Source: Hydrogenovibrio kuenenii DSM 12350
GTDB taxonomy: Bacteria; Pseudomonadota; Gammaproteobacteria; Thiomicrospirales; Thiomicrospiraceae
Direction: 5' to 3'
Assembly: GCF_000526715.1 (NCBI RefSeq)
Contig: NZ_JAGP01000001.1
Coordinates: 248,001-312,000 of the forward strand
Length of the DNA stretch: 64,000 nucleotides
Each line of letters begins with the position of its first letter. Within the stretch, counting starts at the first letter, position 1. The notes beneath the pieces are model-generated. The model was not told where the DNA came from. It was given only the letters and a program-made list of their open reading frames with translations, and searched no databases. The translations under genes were made by a program, and so were the position numbers. Shown in pieces: positions 28,910-38,958 of this stretch.

Positions 28910-29525
28910 GAAAGTTTTAGTGGTGGAAGATCGTCAAGAGCACCTAACGTTTTTAAAAGAGGCGTTAAAAAAAGCATCTCCTGAGATGGAAGTTTCTTCA
29001 GTTAAAAGTATCCAGGAAGCGAGAGGGGTACTATCAGAAGATATTGAACTGTATATTTTAGATTTAGAGTTGCCTGATGGTGCGGGTGTTGAATTGATTC
29101 CAGCCATTCGTGGCTTGAACTCTGAGTCAAAAGTCATGATTTACACCGTTTTTGATGAAGACGAAACCTTTTTCAAAGCGATGCGAATGGGGATAGATGG
29201 TTATGTGTTAAAAACGGAAACGCAGCAAGGTTTGTCTGATGCTGTTCATGATGTATGGAGAGGGATGGCTGCGTTATCACCTGCTTTAGCACGTAAGCTG
29301 ATGAATCATCATGCCAGAGAGTTAGATGAAGTGCCGAAGTTGAGTGACAAGGAAACGGCTGTGTTAAAACTGATTGCGCAAGGCCACACAATGAAAAGCG
29401 CAGCGGAGCAGCTTAATCGCTCGGTTGATACTGTGAAGTTTCATGTAAAAGAAATTTATCGTAAAACCAGTGCGCAAAATCGAACGGAATTATTAAAGTT
29501 GGCGCGAGAGATGGGAATATCCTAA
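28902..29525 (+). CDS. NarL/LuxR-family response regulator
   Basis: The 207-aa protein has a receiver domain (acidic pair VVEDR, phospho-acceptor Asp in LYILDLELPDG, the Thr in MIYTVFD and Lys in GYVLKTE) and a C-terminal LuxR helix-turn-helix (LSDKETAVLKLIAQGHTMKSAAEQLNRSVDTVKFHVKEI). The GTG start lies within the kinase end, so the two are cotranslated. The pair sits alone; targets cannot be inferred. The following 215 nt hold no clear gene. Confidence 0.88.
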   Translation: MFKKVLVVEDRQEHLTFLKEALKKASPEMEVSSVKSIQEARGVLSEDIELYILDLELPDGAGVELIPAIRGLNSESKVMIYTVFDEDETFFKAMRMGIDGYVLKTETQQGLSDAVHDVWRGMAALSPALARKLMNHHARELDEVPKLSDKETAVLKLIAQGHTMKSAAEQLNRSVDTVKFHVKEIYRKTSAQNRTELLKLAREMGIS

Positions 29526-29740
29526 ACCATAATCTGATATTCAAGGCGGCGTGCCGATTGTCTCACAGGTTATTTGTATAGGCGCAATAGGTTTGAGTAG
29601 CGTACTGGAAGCTTTGAGTAAGTTGGTTGATAGGTTGGAGTTTTAACTATTCAAAAGTCGGGTGAAAGAGTGCATATTTGTTTACGTTGAGTGAAAAGGA
29701 TGTGCTTAAGAAATAAATTTGGAAAAAACACTTTTTTAAC

Positions 29741-29768
29741 TTGACACAAAAGTCATTTCAATTAAAAT
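29741..29768 (+). promoter_or_regulatory. Promoter of the tRNA-tuf operon
   Basis: TTGACA and TAAAAT with a 16-base spacer, followed by a GC-rich discriminator (ACGCCCC). Such discriminators mark stringently controlled stable-RNA promoters. Confidence 0.8.
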
Positions 29769-29784
29769 ACGCCCCAACAATTCA

Positions 29785-29869
29785 GGAGGGTTTCCCGAGC
29801 GGCCAAAGGGGGCAGACTGTAAATCTGCTGGCTCAGCCTTCGGTGGTTCGAATCCACCACCCTCCACCA
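29785..29869 (+). tRNA. tRNA-Tyr (GTA)
   Basis: Acceptor GGAGGG / CCCTCC with encoded CCA; anticodon GTA at 29819-29821 in the loop CTGTAAA. It has a long variable arm (CTGGCTCAGCCTTCGG), as expected for class II tRNA-Tyr. TTCGAATC T-loop is intact. Confidence 0.96.
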
Positions 29870-29881
29870 TTGTTTACATTT

Positions 29882-29956
29882 GCGGGTATCGTATATTGGC
29901 TATTACCTCGGCCTTCCAAGCCGATGAGGGGGGTTCGATTCCCCCTACCCGCTCCA
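29882..29956 (+). tRNA. tRNA-Gly (TCC)
   Basis: Acceptor GCGGGTA / TACCCGC, discriminator T, encoded CCA. Anticodon loop CTTCCAA closed by TCGGC / GCCGA gives TCC; T-loop GTTCGATTC. It is 12 bases after tRNA-Tyr. Confidence 0.96.
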
Positions 29957-30016
29957 GTTTATGAGGCTCTCTTTGTTGATTTGGAAAAGTCGATAGGGAG
30001 GGCCTTTTTGTTATTT

Positions 30017-30092
30017 GCTCTCATAGCTCAGTTGGTAGAGCGCATCCATGGTAAGGATGAGGTCACCAGTTCGATCCTGGTTGAGAGCTCCA
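30017..30092 (+). tRNA. tRNA-Thr (GGT)
   Basis: Acceptor GCTCTCA / TGAGAGC, discriminator T, encoded CCA. Anticodon loop ATGGTAA closed by CATCC / GGATG gives GGT. Third tRNA of the Tyr-Gly-Thr-tuf operon, the same order as E. coli tufB. Confidence 0.96.
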
Positions 30093-30149
30093 ATTTAATT
30101 CTATGTAGTGTCTGTATTTTCAGTCGCTGTTATTAACGGAGTTTGCATC

Positions 30150-31334
30150 ATGGCAAAGGAAAAGTTTGAACGTAGTAAGCCGCACGTAAACGTTGGTACG
30201 ATTGGTCACGTTGACCATGGTAAGACAACTCTTACAGCGGCCTTGACAATCGTACAAGGTAAGAAATTTGGTGGTGACGTAAAAGATTACGCTGCAATTG
30301 ATAACGCACCAGAAGAGCGTGCACGTGGTATCACTATCTCTACAGCACACGTAGAATATGAATCAGAAACGCGTCACTATGCTCACGTAGACTGCCCAGG
30401 TCACGCCGACTATGTTAAAAACATGATCACTGGTGCGGCACAGATGGACGGAGCAATCCTAGTATGTTCAGCAGCTGATGGCCCAATGCCACAGACTCGT
30501 GAGCACATCCTTCTGTCACGTCAGGTTGGTGTACCTTATATCGTTGTTTTCCTAAACAAAGTTGATATGGTAGACGACGAAGAGTTGCTAGAATTGGTTG
30601 AAATGGAAGTTCGTGAACTTCTAGATATGTACGAATTCCCAGGTGACGATACACCTGTAATCATGGGTTCTGCATTAAAAGCAATCGAAGGTGACCCAGC
30701 GTACGAAGCAAAAATCGGTGATTTGGTTGACGCTTTAGATACATACATCCCAACGCCAGAGCGTGACACTGACAAGCCATTCCTAATGCCTGTAGAAGAT
30801 ATCTTCTCAATCCAAGGTCGTGGAACGGTAGCAACAGGTCGTGTAGAAACAGGTGTTGTTAAAGTTGGTGAAGAAATCGAAATCGTAGGTATTCGTCCAA
30901 CAACAGTAACAACTGTAACTGGTGTAGAAATGTTCCGTAAGCTTCTAGACCAAGGTGAAGCTGGTGATAACGTTGGTATCCTATTGCGTGGTACTAAGCG
31001 TGAAGATATCGAACGTGGTCAAGTATTGGCTCACAAAGGTACAGTAACACCACATACTAAGTTCGAAGCTGAAGTGTATGTGCTATCAAAAGATGAAGGT
31101 GGGCGTCATACTCCATTCTTCAACGGTTACCGTCCACAGTTCTACTTCCGTACAACTGACGTAACAGGTGCATGTGAATTGCCAGCAGGAACAGAAATGG
31201 TAATGCCAGGTGATAACGTTCAGATGACAGTTGAGTTGATCAACCCAATCGCAATGAACGAAGGTCTACGTTTCGCGATTCGTGAAGGTGGACGTACAGT
31301 TGGTGCAGGTGTTGTTGCTAAAATTATTGAATAA
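30150..31334 (+). CDS. tuf: Elongation factor Tu, copy 1
   Basis: GTPase that delivers aminoacyl-tRNA to the ribosome; 394 aa. G1 is [11 protein letters not shown]2 region [14 protein letters not shown]3 DCPGHADY, G4 NKVD, and domains II and III are complete. The ATG follows ACGGAG in the tRNA leader; an upstream in-frame extension is spurious. It corresponds to tufB by context (after tRNA-Thr, before tRNA-Trp). The ORF differs from the second copy by one silent base (31103 G versus 47363 A). Confidence 0.98.
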   Translation: MAKEKFERSKPHVNVGTIGHVDHGKTTLTAALTIVQGKKFGGDVKDYAAIDNAPEERARGITISTAHVEYESETRHYAHVDCPGHADYVKNMITGAAQMDGAILVCSAADGPMPQTREHILLSRQVGVPYIVVFLNKVDMVDDEELLELVEMEVRELLDMYEFPGDDTPVIMGSALKAIEGDPAYEAKIGDLVDALDTYIPTPERDTDKPFLMPVEDIFSIQGRGTVATGRVETGVVKVGEEIEIVGIRPTTVTTVTGVEMFRKLLDQGEAGDNVGILLRGTKREDIERGQVLAHKGTVTPHTKFEAEVYVLSKDEGGRHTPFFNGYRPQFYFRTTDVTGACELPAGTEMVMPGDNVQMTVELINPIAMNEGLRFAIREGGRTVGAGVVAKIIE

Positions 31335-31358
31335 TTAAATAGCACTTGAAAAAAGAGA

Positions 31359-31400
31359 GGGGGGATTGTATAATCCCCCCTTTTTTCGCTAAGCGAAAAA
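31359..31400 (+). terminator. Terminator-like double hairpin between tuf and tRNA-Trp
   Basis: A 9-bp stem GGGGGGATT / AATCCCCCC is followed by TTTTTT. Those Ts then form a second stem, TTTTTCGC / GCGAAAAA, ending five bases before tRNA-Trp. Readthrough or processing must supply the tRNA, as no promoter is seen between them. Confidence 0.85.
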
Positions 31401-31404
31401 TTCT

Positions 31405-31481
31405 AGGGGTATAGCTCCAATTGGTAGAGCACCGGATTCCAAATCCGGGTGTTGGGGGTTCGAATCCCTCTACCCCTGCCA
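31405..31481 (+). tRNA. tRNA-Trp (CCA)
   Basis: Acceptor AGGGGTA / TACCCCT, discriminator G, encoded CCA. Anticodon loop TTCCAAA between CCGGA and TCCGG gives CCA. It lies between tuf and secE, as in E. coli. Confidence 0.96.
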
Positions 31482-31537
31482 AATTTCTACGACCTGAATT
31501 TTTCAGGTTGTTTCATGTTTAAAGAAATGAACATTAT

Positions 31538-31921
31538 ATGAGTCACAAACTAGAAAAAGATGTAAGCGGCACCGTTTCTGAAAAGATAAAGAACGTCACA
31601 GCACTAGTGGTTTTGATTGCTAGTTTGGCTGGTTACTATATTTATTCGGATGCGCATGCGGTAGTTAGAGTTTTAGGTATGTTGGCAGGTGCAGCCTTGT
31701 CTGGCTTTATTTTCTATCAGTCAGAGAAAGGGCAGGCGGCGTTTAAATATTTGTCTAATGCAAAGAAAGAAGTTCGACAAGTTATTTGGCCTACTCGTCA
31801 AGAAACTGTTCAGATGACCTTGATTGTGTTTGCTATCGTAATTGTAATGAGTATCTTTTTGTGGCTGGTTGATATGTTGTTTTTATGGATTGTCCAGCTA
31901 TTAACAGGACAGGGTGGTTGA
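31538..31921 (+). CDS. secE: Preprotein translocase subunit SecE
   Basis: Inner-membrane clamp subunit of SecYEG. At 127 aa it is the three-helix gammaproteobacterial form, with helices about residues 22-38, 45-62 and 94-120. The conserved amphipathic segment is [23 protein letters not shown]. Its TGA ends one base before the nusG ATG. No strong ribosome site is evident upstream. Confidence 0.94.
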   Translation: MSHKLEKDVSGTVSEKIKNVTALVVLIASLAGYYIYSDAHAVVRVLGMLAGAALSGFIFYQSEKGQAAFKYLSNAKKEVRQVIWPTRQETVQMTLIVFAIVIVMSIFLWLVDMLFLWIVQLLTGQGG

Positions 31922-31922
31922 A

Positions 31923-32456
31923 ATGGCTCAAAGATGGTATGTCGTACATGCTTATTCTGGTTATGAGAATAAAGTAAAGAAAGGCTTGAGTGAGTACATT
32001 GAAAGAGCTGGTCTTCAGGATAAGTTTGGAGAGATTTTAGTTCCATCTGAAGAGGTTGTTGAGATTCGTGACGGTAAAAAGCGTACTTCAGAGCGTAAGT
32101 TCTTTCCAGGGTATGTTTTGGTTCAGATGGAAATGGCTGAAGATTCTTGGCATTTGGTTAAGAGTGTTCCTCAGGTAATGGGGTTTATTGGTGGTACTTC
32201 AGATCGACCAGCGCCTATTTCTCAGAAAGAAGTTGATCGCATTCTTCAGAAGGTTTCTGATGGTGTTGATAAGCCACGTCCTAAAGTTATTTATGAGCCT
32301 GGTGAAATGGTTCGTGTTATTGATGGTCCGTTTAAAGACTTTGAAGCAGTTGTTGAAGAAATTGATTATGACAAAAACAAGCTTCAAGTGTCAGTATTGA
32401 TTTTCGGGCGTTCTACGCCTGTAGAGCTTGAATTTACTCAAGTCGAAAAAAGCTAG
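31923..32456 (+). CDS. nusG: Transcription termination/antitermination protein NusG
   Basis: Binds RNA polymerase, suppresses pausing, and links it to Rho or the ribosome. The 177-aa protein has the NGN domain ([19 protein letters not shown] ... [12 protein letters not shown] ... VMGFIG) and a C-terminal KOW domain ([22 protein letters not shown]). The ATG giving MAQRWYVV is the family start; an in-frame GTG nine bases upstream lies inside secE. Confidence 0.97.
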   Translation: MAQRWYVVHAYSGYENKVKKGLSEYIERAGLQDKFGEILVPSEEVVEIRDGKKRTSERKFFPGYVLVQMEMAEDSWHLVKSVPQVMGFIGGTSDRPAPISQKEVDRILQKVSDGVDKPRPKVIYEPGEMVRVIDGPFKDFEAVVEEIDYDKNKLQVSVLIFGRSTPVELEFTQVEKS

Positions 32457-32516
32457 TTTAAGTTTTTGTAACCCTGGGGAGTTGAATAGACGTTTGTACC
32501 CACAAGGAGAAAGAAA

Positions 32517-32945
32517 ATGGCAAAGAAAATTGATGCCTATATCAAGTTGCAAGTTCCTGCGGGAAATGCAAATCCTAGTCCACCGGTTGGTCCTGCTCTA
32601 GGTCAGCATGGTGTGAACATTATGGAGTTCTGTAAAGCATTTAATGCGCAGACTCAATCAGTGGAAAAAGGTCTTCCTATTCCTGTTGTTATTTCTGTTT
32701 ACAGTGATAAGAGCTTTACGTTTGTTACCAAAACACCTCCAGCTTCAATTTTGTTGAAGAAAGCTGCTGGTATCCAAAAGGGTTCTGGTGTGCCTAACTT
32801 GAATAAAGTTGGTACGGTTACTCGTGCTCAGCTGGAAGAAATTGCCAATGCTAAGATGGCTGATTTGAACGCAAACGATTTGGATGCTGCAGTAAACATT
32901 ATTGCAGGTTCAGCTCGTAGTATGGGCTTAACGGTTGAAGGGTAA
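32517..32945 (+). CDS. rplK: 50S ribosomal protein L11
   Basis: 142-aa 23S rRNA GTPase-centre protein; starts [31 protein letters not shown] with the Pro-rich hinge of the thiostrepton-binding region. It has an AAGGAG ribosome site and lies five bases before rplA. It begins the rplKA pair; L1 autoregulation at this leader is known in E. coli and likely here. Confidence 0.98.
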   Translation: MAKKIDAYIKLQVPAGNANPSPPVGPALGQHGVNIMEFCKAFNAQTQSVEKGLPIPVVISVYSDKSFTFVTKTPPASILLKKAAGIQKGSGVPNLNKVGTVTRAQLEEIANAKMADLNANDLDAAVNIIAGSARSMGLTVEG

Positions 32946-32950
32946 TTGAT

Positions 32951-33640
32951 ATGGCAAAGTTAACAAAAAAACAAAAGTTGTTCGCTGATAAAGTTGATTC
33001 AACAAAATCATACGACGCCGCTCAAGCTTTGGCGCTTGTGTCTGAATTGGCAACTTCAAAATTTGCAGAGTCTGTAGATGTTGCAATTAAATTAGGGATT
33101 GATCCTCGTAAGTCTGACCAAGTTGTTCGTGGCGCGACAGTTCTTCCTAACGGTACAGGTAAAGATGTTCGTGTTGCTGTTTTTACTGGTGAAGCGAATG
33201 CTCAAGCTGCAAAAGATGCTGGTGCTGATTTTGTAGGTATGGATGAGTTGGCTGCTGAAATTAAAGGCGGCATGATGGATTTTGATGTTGTTGTTGCTTC
33301 TCCTGATGCAATGCGTGTCGTTGGTATGTTGGGTCAAGTTCTTGGTCCACGTGGGTTGATGCCTAACCCTAAAACAGGGACGGTAACACCTGATGTTGCT
33401 TCAGCTGTTAAGAATGCAAAATCTGGACAGGTTCGTTACCGTGCAGATAAAGCTGGTATTGTTCATGCCTCTATCGGTAAAGCTACTTTTGATGCAGATA
33501 AGTTGAAAGAAAATTTAAATGCGTTGATTGAAGGTTTAAACAAGCTTAAGCCTGCGTCTGCTAAAGGAACTTATTTGAAGAAAGTTTCTGTTTCTAGCAC
33601 GATGGGTCCAGGTATTGAGTTGGATCAGTCAACGTTGTAA
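32951..33640 (+). CDS. rplA: 50S ribosomal protein L1
   Basis: 229-aa protein of the L1 stalk, aiding E-site tRNA release; it also represses translation of rplKA in E. coli. Shows [20 protein letters not shown] and [16 protein letters not shown]. It is separated from rplJ by a hairpin and the L10 leader. Confidence 0.98.
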   Translation: MAKLTKKQKLFADKVDSTKSYDAAQALALVSELATSKFAESVDVAIKLGIDPRKSDQVVRGATVLPNGTGKDVRVAVFTGEANAQAAKDAGADFVGMDELAAEIKGGMMDFDVVVASPDAMRVVGMLGQVLGPRGLMPNPKTGTVTPDVASAVKNAKSGQVRYRADKAGIVHASIGKATFDADKLKENLNALIEGLNKLKPASAKGTYLKKVSVSSTMGPGIELDQSTL

Positions 33641-33647
33641 GAAATTT

Positions 33648-33670
33648 TTACCCCTGTTTTGCAGGGGTAA
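33648..33670 (+). other. Hairpin between rplA and the L10 leader
   Basis: Perfect 9-bp stem TTACCCCTG / CAGGGGTAA with a TTTTG loop, starting eight bases after the rplA stop. No U-run follows, so an RNA-processing or stability role is more likely than termination. Confidence 0.55.
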
Positions 33671-33705
33671 GAATGCGGTTTGGGATACCTTAAATTAAGT
33701 CTTGC

Positions 33706-33805
33706 TTAGTTTTTGGGTGCCCATCGCAGACCGTAGGTGAAGGTATAAGTTACTTTCTTAATAGTTTAAAGCCTACGTAGATGGATGGTTTAGAAATGAA
33801 CCTTG
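33706..33805 (+). promoter_or_regulatory. Ribosomal protein L10 leader
   Basis: The 5' UTR of rplJL carries nested helices CCATC / GATGG (33721-33725, 33780-33784) and CGTAGG / CCTACG around a variable interior. CGCAGACCGTAGGTGAAG is the sequence block typical of bacterial L10 leaders, the binding site through which the L10-L12 complex represses its own translation. Confidence 0.75.
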
Positions 33806-33818
33806 TTGGAGAAGTTAT

Positions 33819-34319
33819 ATGGCGCTCAATATTGAAGGTAAGAAAGCTGTCGTTGAAGAAGTTTCAGCAATTGTTGCTGGTGCTGGTTCAATCGTTGCAG
33901 CCGAATATCGTGGGTTGTCAGTAGCACAATTAACTGAACTTCGTGCAAAAGCTCGTGATGCGAACGTGCAAGTACGTGTTGTTAAAAACACGCTAGTACG
34001 TCGCGCAGTGCAAGGTACTAAGTTTGAAGACATGGCTGACGGTTTTGTTGGTCCGCTTGTCTTTGCATTTTCTGGTGAAGAGCTAGGGAATGCGGCACGT
34101 GTTTTCAAAGACTTTGCAAAAGATAACGAAGCTTTAGTGGTGAAATCACTGTCGATTGGTGAAGGTGTTTTGGATGCCTCGCAATTGTCAGCTGTTGCTG
34201 CTCTACCTACATATGATGAAGCGGTTGCTAAACTTCTATTTGTTATGAAAGAGCCTGTTGCTAAATTGGCTCGTGCTTTAACTGCGGTTAAAGAACAAAA
34301 AGAAGAAGTTGCTGCATAA
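33819..34319 (+). CDS. rplJ: 50S ribosomal protein L10
   Basis: 166-aa base of the L7/L12 stalk. N-terminal rRNA-binding domain (AVVEEVSAIVAGAGSIVAAE, YRGLSVAQLTELRAKAR, VKNTLVRRAV) and a C-terminal helix that anchors L7/L12 dimers. Preceded by its own leader and TTGGAGAAG; rplL is 27 bases downstream. Confidence 0.98.
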   Translation: MALNIEGKKAVVEEVSAIVAGAGSIVAAEYRGLSVAQLTELRAKARDANVQVRVVKNTLVRRAVQGTKFEDMADGFVGPLVFAFSGEELGNAARVFKDFAKDNEALVVKSLSIGEGVLDASQLSAVAALPTYDEAVAKLLFVMKEPVAKLARALTAVKEQKEEVAA

Positions 34320-34346
34320 GCAAAACAAAATTTAAGGAATATAAAA

Positions 34347-34721
34347 ATGGCAATTACAAAAGATGATATTTTAGAAGCTGTTGCTAACATGTCAGTAATG
34401 GAAGTTGTTGAACTTGTTGAAGCAATGGAAGAAAAATTCGGCGTTTCAGCTGCTGCGATGGTAGCTTCTGGTCCTGCTGGTGATGGTGGTGCTGGTGCTG
34501 GTGAAGAGAAGACTGAGTTTGACGTTATTCTTACTGGTGCTGGTGATAACAAAGTTGCTGCGATCAAAGCTGTTCGTGGTGCTACAGGTCTTGGTCTTAA
34601 AGAAGCGAAAGAAGCAGTTGAATCTGCTCCATTCACTCTTAAAGAAGGTGTTTCTAAAGAAGAAGCAGAAGCACTTGCTAACGATCTTAAAGAAGCTGGT
34701 ATCCAAGTCGAAGTTAAGTAA
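34347..34721 (+). CDS. rplL: 50S ribosomal protein L7/L12
   Basis: 124-aa acidic stalk protein that recruits translation GTPases. It has the N-terminal dimerisation helices, a Gly/Ala-rich hinge ([12 protein letters not shown]) and the C-terminal factor-binding domain ([24 protein letters not shown]). It is followed by a 178-nt gap with an attenuator-like hairpin before rpoB. Confidence 0.98.
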   Translation: MAITKDDILEAVANMSVMEVVELVEAMEEKFGVSAAAMVASGPAGDGGAGAGEEKTEFDVILTGAGDNKVAAIKAVRGATGLGLKEAKEAVESAPFTLKEGVSKEEAEALANDLKEAGIQVEVK

Positions 34722-34755
34722 TTACTTAACAGCTTCGGCTGAAATAGCGACAATT

Positions 34756-34792
34756 GGCTGGCGTTTTTTGCGTCGGCCTTTTGCCGTTTTTG
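34756..34792 (+). terminator. Putative rplL-rpoB attenuator
   Basis: GGCTGGCG pairs with CGTCGGCC (two G-U pairs) over a T-rich loop, followed by the U-rich TTTTGCCGTTTTTG. A CAGC-TTCG-GCTG tetraloop hairpin precedes it at 34730-34741. Partial termination here is known in E. coli and keeps rpoBC below rplJL. Confidence 0.5.
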
Positions 34793-34899
34793 TAGTGTGT
34801 AAAAGTGTGATTAATAGTTGTTAACTGTTTTTACAGTTTTATGCATTTTTTGAAAACATCTGTTTTCGTAATCTCATTCATCATAGGACGGGAAAATTA

Positions 34900-37800
34900 A
34901 TGGCCTATTCTTTAACAGAAAAGAAACGTATCCGTAAAGATTTTTCAACTCGTGCTTCAATTCTTGAAGTTCCCTACCTTTTATCTTTACAAAAGGAATC
35001 TTTTAAAGAGTTTTTGCAAATTGACAAAGAGCCTCTAGAAAGAGCGATGAGCGGCTTGCATGCTGCTTTTTCATCAGTGTTTCCAATTCACGGTGTTGCT
35101 GGTACAGCGGACTTAGAATATGTTAGTTATAACATGGGGCAGCCTGAGTTTGACGTTAAAGAATGTAAGCAGCGTGGAGTGACTTATTCTTCACCATTGC
35201 GCGTGAAAATGCGTCTTGTCTTATTTGATAAGGATGCGCCAGCTGGAAAGCGTCCTGTAAAAGATGTTAAAGAGCAAGAAGTCTATCTTGGTGATATACC
35301 TTTAATGACTGATAACGGTACTTTTGTTATCAATGGTACTGAGCGTGTTATCGTTACTCAGTTACACCGTTCTCCTGGTGTTATTTTTGATAGTGATCGC
35401 GGTAAGTCACACTCTTCAGGTAAAGTCCTGTTTAATGCCCGCATCATCCCTTATCGTGGTTCTTGGTTAGATTTTGAATTTGATCATAATGACTGTGTAT
35501 TCGTTCGTATTGATAGAAGAAGAAAGTTACCTGTATCAATTATCTTGAGAGCGATGGGTTATAACAATGAACAAATCCTAGATAGTTTCTTTGAGCATAC
35601 CCAGTTTTCTGTGAAAAACGGTAAATTCATAATGAATGTTGAACCTGAGCAATTAAAAGGTCAAACAGCTGTGTTTGATATTGCTTCAGGTGATGATGTT
35701 ATTGTAAAAGCAGGTGCGAAAATTACTGCTCGTACAATCAAAAAAATCAAAGAATCAAAGCTTAAGACACTTGAAGTACCAGAAGATTTCGTTCTTGGGA
35801 AAGTTTTGTCTGTAGGTATTATGGATGAGTCAACTGGTGAGTTGGTTGCGAAAACAAATGAAGTAGTTACTGCTGAATTAATTGAAACATTTAAGTCGAT
35901 GAAAGGACTTAAGTTCAAAACCATTTATGTAGATGAGCTAGAAAATGGTCCTTATATTTCTGATACTTTGAACTTGGATGGGACAACGTCACAATTAGAA
36001 GCTCAAATCGAAATTTATCGAATGATGCGTCCGGGCGAGCCACCAACAAAGGATTCTTCTGAAGCTTTGTTTAATAGCTTGTTCTTTGATGATGCTCGTT
36101 ATGACTTGTCTGCTGTTGGTCGTATGAAGTTGAATCGTCGCCTAGGTCGTACAGAAAACGAAGGTAGTTCAGTTCTTGAGCCGCAAGATGTTATCGATGT
36201 GGTAAGAGAATTATTAGATATTCGTAATGGTCAAAGCACAGTAGATGATATTGATACTTTGGGTAACCGTCGTATTCGTGCTGTTGGTGAAATGGCTGAA
36301 AATGCTTTCCGCGTTGGTTTAGTTCGTGTTGAAAGAGCAGTTAAAGAACGCTTGAATCAAGCTGAATCTGATGGGCTAATGCCTCAGGATTTGATTAATG
36401 CGAAGCCAGTTTCTGCTGCAATTAAAGAGTTCTTTGGTTCAAGTCAGTTGTCTCAGTTCATGGACCAAGTTAACCCGCTTTCAGAAATTACGCATAAGCG
36501 TCGTGTTTCGGCGTTAGGGCCAGGTGGCCTTACGCGTGAGCGTGCTGGTTTTGAGGTGCGTGATGTTCACCCTACGCATTATGGTCGAGTATGTCCGATT
36601 GAGACACCTGAAGGTCCAAACATCGGTTTGATTAATACATTGGCTATTTATGCTAAAACGAACAAGTATGGTTTCTTAGAAACTCCTTATCGTAAAGTGG
36701 TTGATGGTCATGTAACAGATGAAGTGGAATATGTTTCGGCAATTGATGAAGCGCAATATGTTATCGCTCAAGCAAGTGCTAACATGGATGATAAAAACAA
36801 TTTGTTAGACGACTTGGTTACTGCAAGACATAAGAATGAAACGATTTTGGCATCATCTAAAGATATTGATTTCATGGATGTTTCGCCAAAGCAGATCGTG
36901 TCTGTAGCAGCATCATTAATTCCGTTCCTTGAGCATGATGATGCTAACCGTGCCTTGATGGGATCAAACATGCAGCGCCAAGCCGTTCCAACTTTAAGAG
37001 CGGATAAGCCTCTTGTTGGAACAGGGATCGAGAAAACAGTTGCAATTGACTCTGGTGTAACGGTTATCGCCGAGCGTGGTGGTGAAGTTGTATCTTCTGA
37101 TTCAGCACGTATTGTTGTACGTGTTAATCAGGATGAGATTGCTGAAGGTGAGTCTGGTGTTGATATCTACAACCTAATTAAGTATCAGCGTTCTAACCAA
37201 AATACATGTATTAATCAAAAGCCAATCGTTAAGGCTGGTGAAATTGTTTCACGTGGTGATGTGCTTGGTGATGGCCCTTCTACTGATTTAGGTGAGTTGG
37301 CGATCGGTCAAAATATGCGTATCGCATTTATGCCGTGGAATGGTTATAACTTTGAAGATTCGATCTTGGTTTCGGAGCGAGTTGTACAAGAAGATCGTTA
37401 TACAACGATTCATATCGAAGAGTTGACGTGTCTGGCTCGTGATACAAAGCTAGGGCCTGAAGAAATTACAGCGGATATTCCAAACGTTGGTGAAGCTGCA
37501 CTTTCTAGACTTGATGATTGCGGTATTGTTTATGTTGGTGCTGAAGTCAAACAAGGAGATATCCTTGTTGGAAAGGTAACGCCAAAAGGTGAAACGCAAT
37601 TGACACCAGAAGAGAAGCTATTAAGAGCGATCTTTGGTGAGAAAGCATCAGATGTTAAGGACACTTCTTTACGTGTTGGTAAAGGGGTTGAGGGAACGGT
37701 TATTGATGTTCAAGTATTTACGCGTGAAGGTGTGAAGAAAGATGTGCGTTCGTTAGCTATTCAAGAAGAAGAGCTTCAAAAGGTTCGTAAAGATATTGAT

Positions 37801-38958
37801 GAACAATACTCTATCTTGGAACAGGATACGCTTGCTCGTGTGAAAGTAATGCTTGACGGTGAAGCGCTTGCCAATGGTAAGAAGATAACTGAGGCGGCAC
37901 TTGATGAGATGGAACCAAATAAGTGGTTTGGTCTAAATGTTAAGAATGAAGATCTAGCAGTTCAACTTGAATCTCTTGAAAAGCAATTGGCTTCTAAAAA
38001 AGAAGAGTTTAATGCTGCATTTGAAGAGAAGAAAAAGAAGTTGACTCAAGGTGATGATCTTCAGCCAGGTGTTTCTAAAATGGTTAAGGTTTACGTGGCT
38101 GTTAAGCGTCGTATTCAGCCTGGTGATAAGATGGCTGGTCGTCATGGTAACAAAGGTGTTATCTCACGTATTTGTCCTGTTGAAGATATGCCTTACGATG
38201 AAACTGGACGCCCTGTTGATATCTGTTTGAACCCATTGGGTGTACCGTCACGTATGAACGTCGGTCAGATTCTTGAAACGCATTTAGGGCTTGCCGCTGA
38301 AGGTTTAGGGTCAAAAATCAATGCAATGCTAGAGCAGCAAGCAGATATTAAAGAGTTGAAATCATTCTTGCACAAGATCTACAACGAAACTCAAGGTCAA
38401 TCCGTAGATTTTGATGCTTTGTCTGATGCAGAAATTATTGAACTTGCGACCAACTTAAGAAAAGGTGTGCCTATGGCGTCACCAGTATTCGATGGTGCTT
38501 CAGAAGGTCAGATCAAAGCATTGCTTCGCCTTGCCGATCTACCTGAGTCGGGTCAAATGGTATTGTTCGATGGTGTGTCTGGTGAGCAGTTTGATCGCCC
38601 AGTAACAGTTGGTTATATGTACTATCTGAAATTGAATCACTTGGTTGATGACAAGATGCATGCTCGTTCAACTGGTCCTTACAGTCTGGTTACGCAACAG
38701 CCATTGGGTGGTAAAGCACAGTTTGGTGGTCAGCGTTTCGGGGAGATGGAAGTGTGGGCACTTGAAGCATATGGTGCAGCCTTTACATTGCAAGAAATGT
38801 TGACAGTTAAGTCAGATGATTTGAATGGACGTACCAGAATGTATAAAAACATTGTGGATGGCAATGAATACATGGAACCAGGTATTCCTGAGTCCTTTAG
38901 TGTATTGCGTAAAGAAATCCGTGCATTAGGTATTGATATTGAGTTGGAGCAAGAATAA
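34900..38958 (+). CDS. rpoB: RNA polymerase beta subunit
   Basis: 1352-aa catalytic subunit (E. coli 1342). The rifampicin pocket reads [20 protein letters not shown] with [18 protein letters not shown], keeping Q513, D516, H526, R529 and S531 (E. coli numbers); position 518 is Val instead of Asn. The C-terminal [15 protein letters not shown] and [20 protein letters not shown] motifs are intact. The stop overlaps the rpoC start (TAATG). Confidence 0.98.
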   Translation: MAYSLTEKKRIRKDFSTRASILEVPYLLSLQKESFKEFLQIDKEPLERAMSGLHAAFSSVFPIHGVAGTADLEYVSYNMGQPEFDVKECKQRGVTYSSPLRVKMRLVLFDKDAPAGKRPVKDVKEQEVYLGDIPLMTDNGTFVINGTERVIVTQLHRSPGVIFDSDRGKSHSSGKVLFNARIIPYRGSWLDFEFDHNDCVFVRIDRRRKLPVSIILRAMGYNNEQILDSFFEHTQFSVKNGKFIMNVEPEQLKGQTAVFDIASGDDVIVKAGAKITARTIKKIKESKLKTLEVPEDFVLGKVLSVGIMDESTGELVAKTNEVVTAELIETFKSMKGLKFKTIYVDELENGPYISDTLNLDGTTSQLEAQIEIYRMMRPGEPPTKDSSEALFNSLFFDDARYDLSAVGRMKLNRRLGRTENEGSSVLEPQDVIDVVRELLDIRNGQSTVDDIDTLGNRRIRAVGEMAENAFRVGLVRVERAVKERLNQAESDGLMPQDLINAKPVSAAIKEFFGSSQLSQFMDQVNPLSEITHKRRVSALGPGGLTRERAGFEVRDVHPTHYGRVCPIETPEGPNIGLINTLAIYAKTNKYGFLETPYRKVVDGHVTDEVEYVSAIDEAQYVIAQASANMDDKNNLLDDLVTARHKNETILASSKDIDFMDVSPKQIVSVAASLIPFLEHDDANRALMGSNMQRQAVPTLRADKPLVGTGIEKTVAIDSGVTVIAERGGEVVSSDSARIVVRVNQDEIAEGESGVDIYNLIKYQRSNQNTCINQKPIVKAGEIVSRGDVLGDGPSTDLGELAIGQNMRIAFMPWNGYNFEDSILVSERVVQEDRYTTIHIEELTCLARDTKLGPEEITADIPNVGEAALSRLDDCGIVYVGAEVKQGDILVGKVTPKGETQLTPEEKLLRAIFGEKASDVKDTSLRVGKGVEGTVIDVQVFTREGVKKDVRSLAIQEEELQKVRKDIDEQYSILEQDTLARVKVMLDGEALANGKKITEAALDEMEPNKWFGLNVKNEDLAVQLESLEKQLASKKEEFNAAFEEKKKKLTQGDDLQPGVSKMVKVYVAVKRRIQPGDKMAGRHGNKGVISRICPVEDMPYDETGRPVDICLNPLGVPSRMNVGQILETHLGLAAEGLGSKINAMLEQQADIKELKSFLHKIYNETQGQSVDFDALSDAEIIELATNLRKGVPMASPVFDGASEGQIKALLRLADLPESGQMVLFDGVSGEQFDRPVTVGYMYYLKLNHLVDDKMHARSTGPYSLVTQQPLGGKAQFGGQRFGEMEVWALEAYGAAFTLQEMLTVKSDDLNGRTRMYKNIVDGNEYMEPGIPESFSVLRKEIRALGIDIELEQE

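Noticed and set aside
29551-29646. 31-codon GTG ORF after the response regulator (MPIVSQVICIGAIGLSS...)
   Set aside because: An AAGGCGG lies right against the GTG with too little spacing, and the ORF is too short to support without conservation data.
29741-30136. Plus-strand open frame running through the tRNA-Tyr/Gly/Thr cluster
   Set aside because: It covers the promoter and three complete tRNA genes; not a protein gene.
30120-30350. Identical minus-strand frames over both tuf genes
   Set aside because: They recur only because the tuf genes are duplicated.
33815-34753. 312-codon open frame on the minus strand over rplJ-rplL
   Set aside because: It is Ser/Ala/Thr-rich, mirrors the codon pattern of the two ribosomal genes, matches no family and has no ribosome site; a shadow frame.
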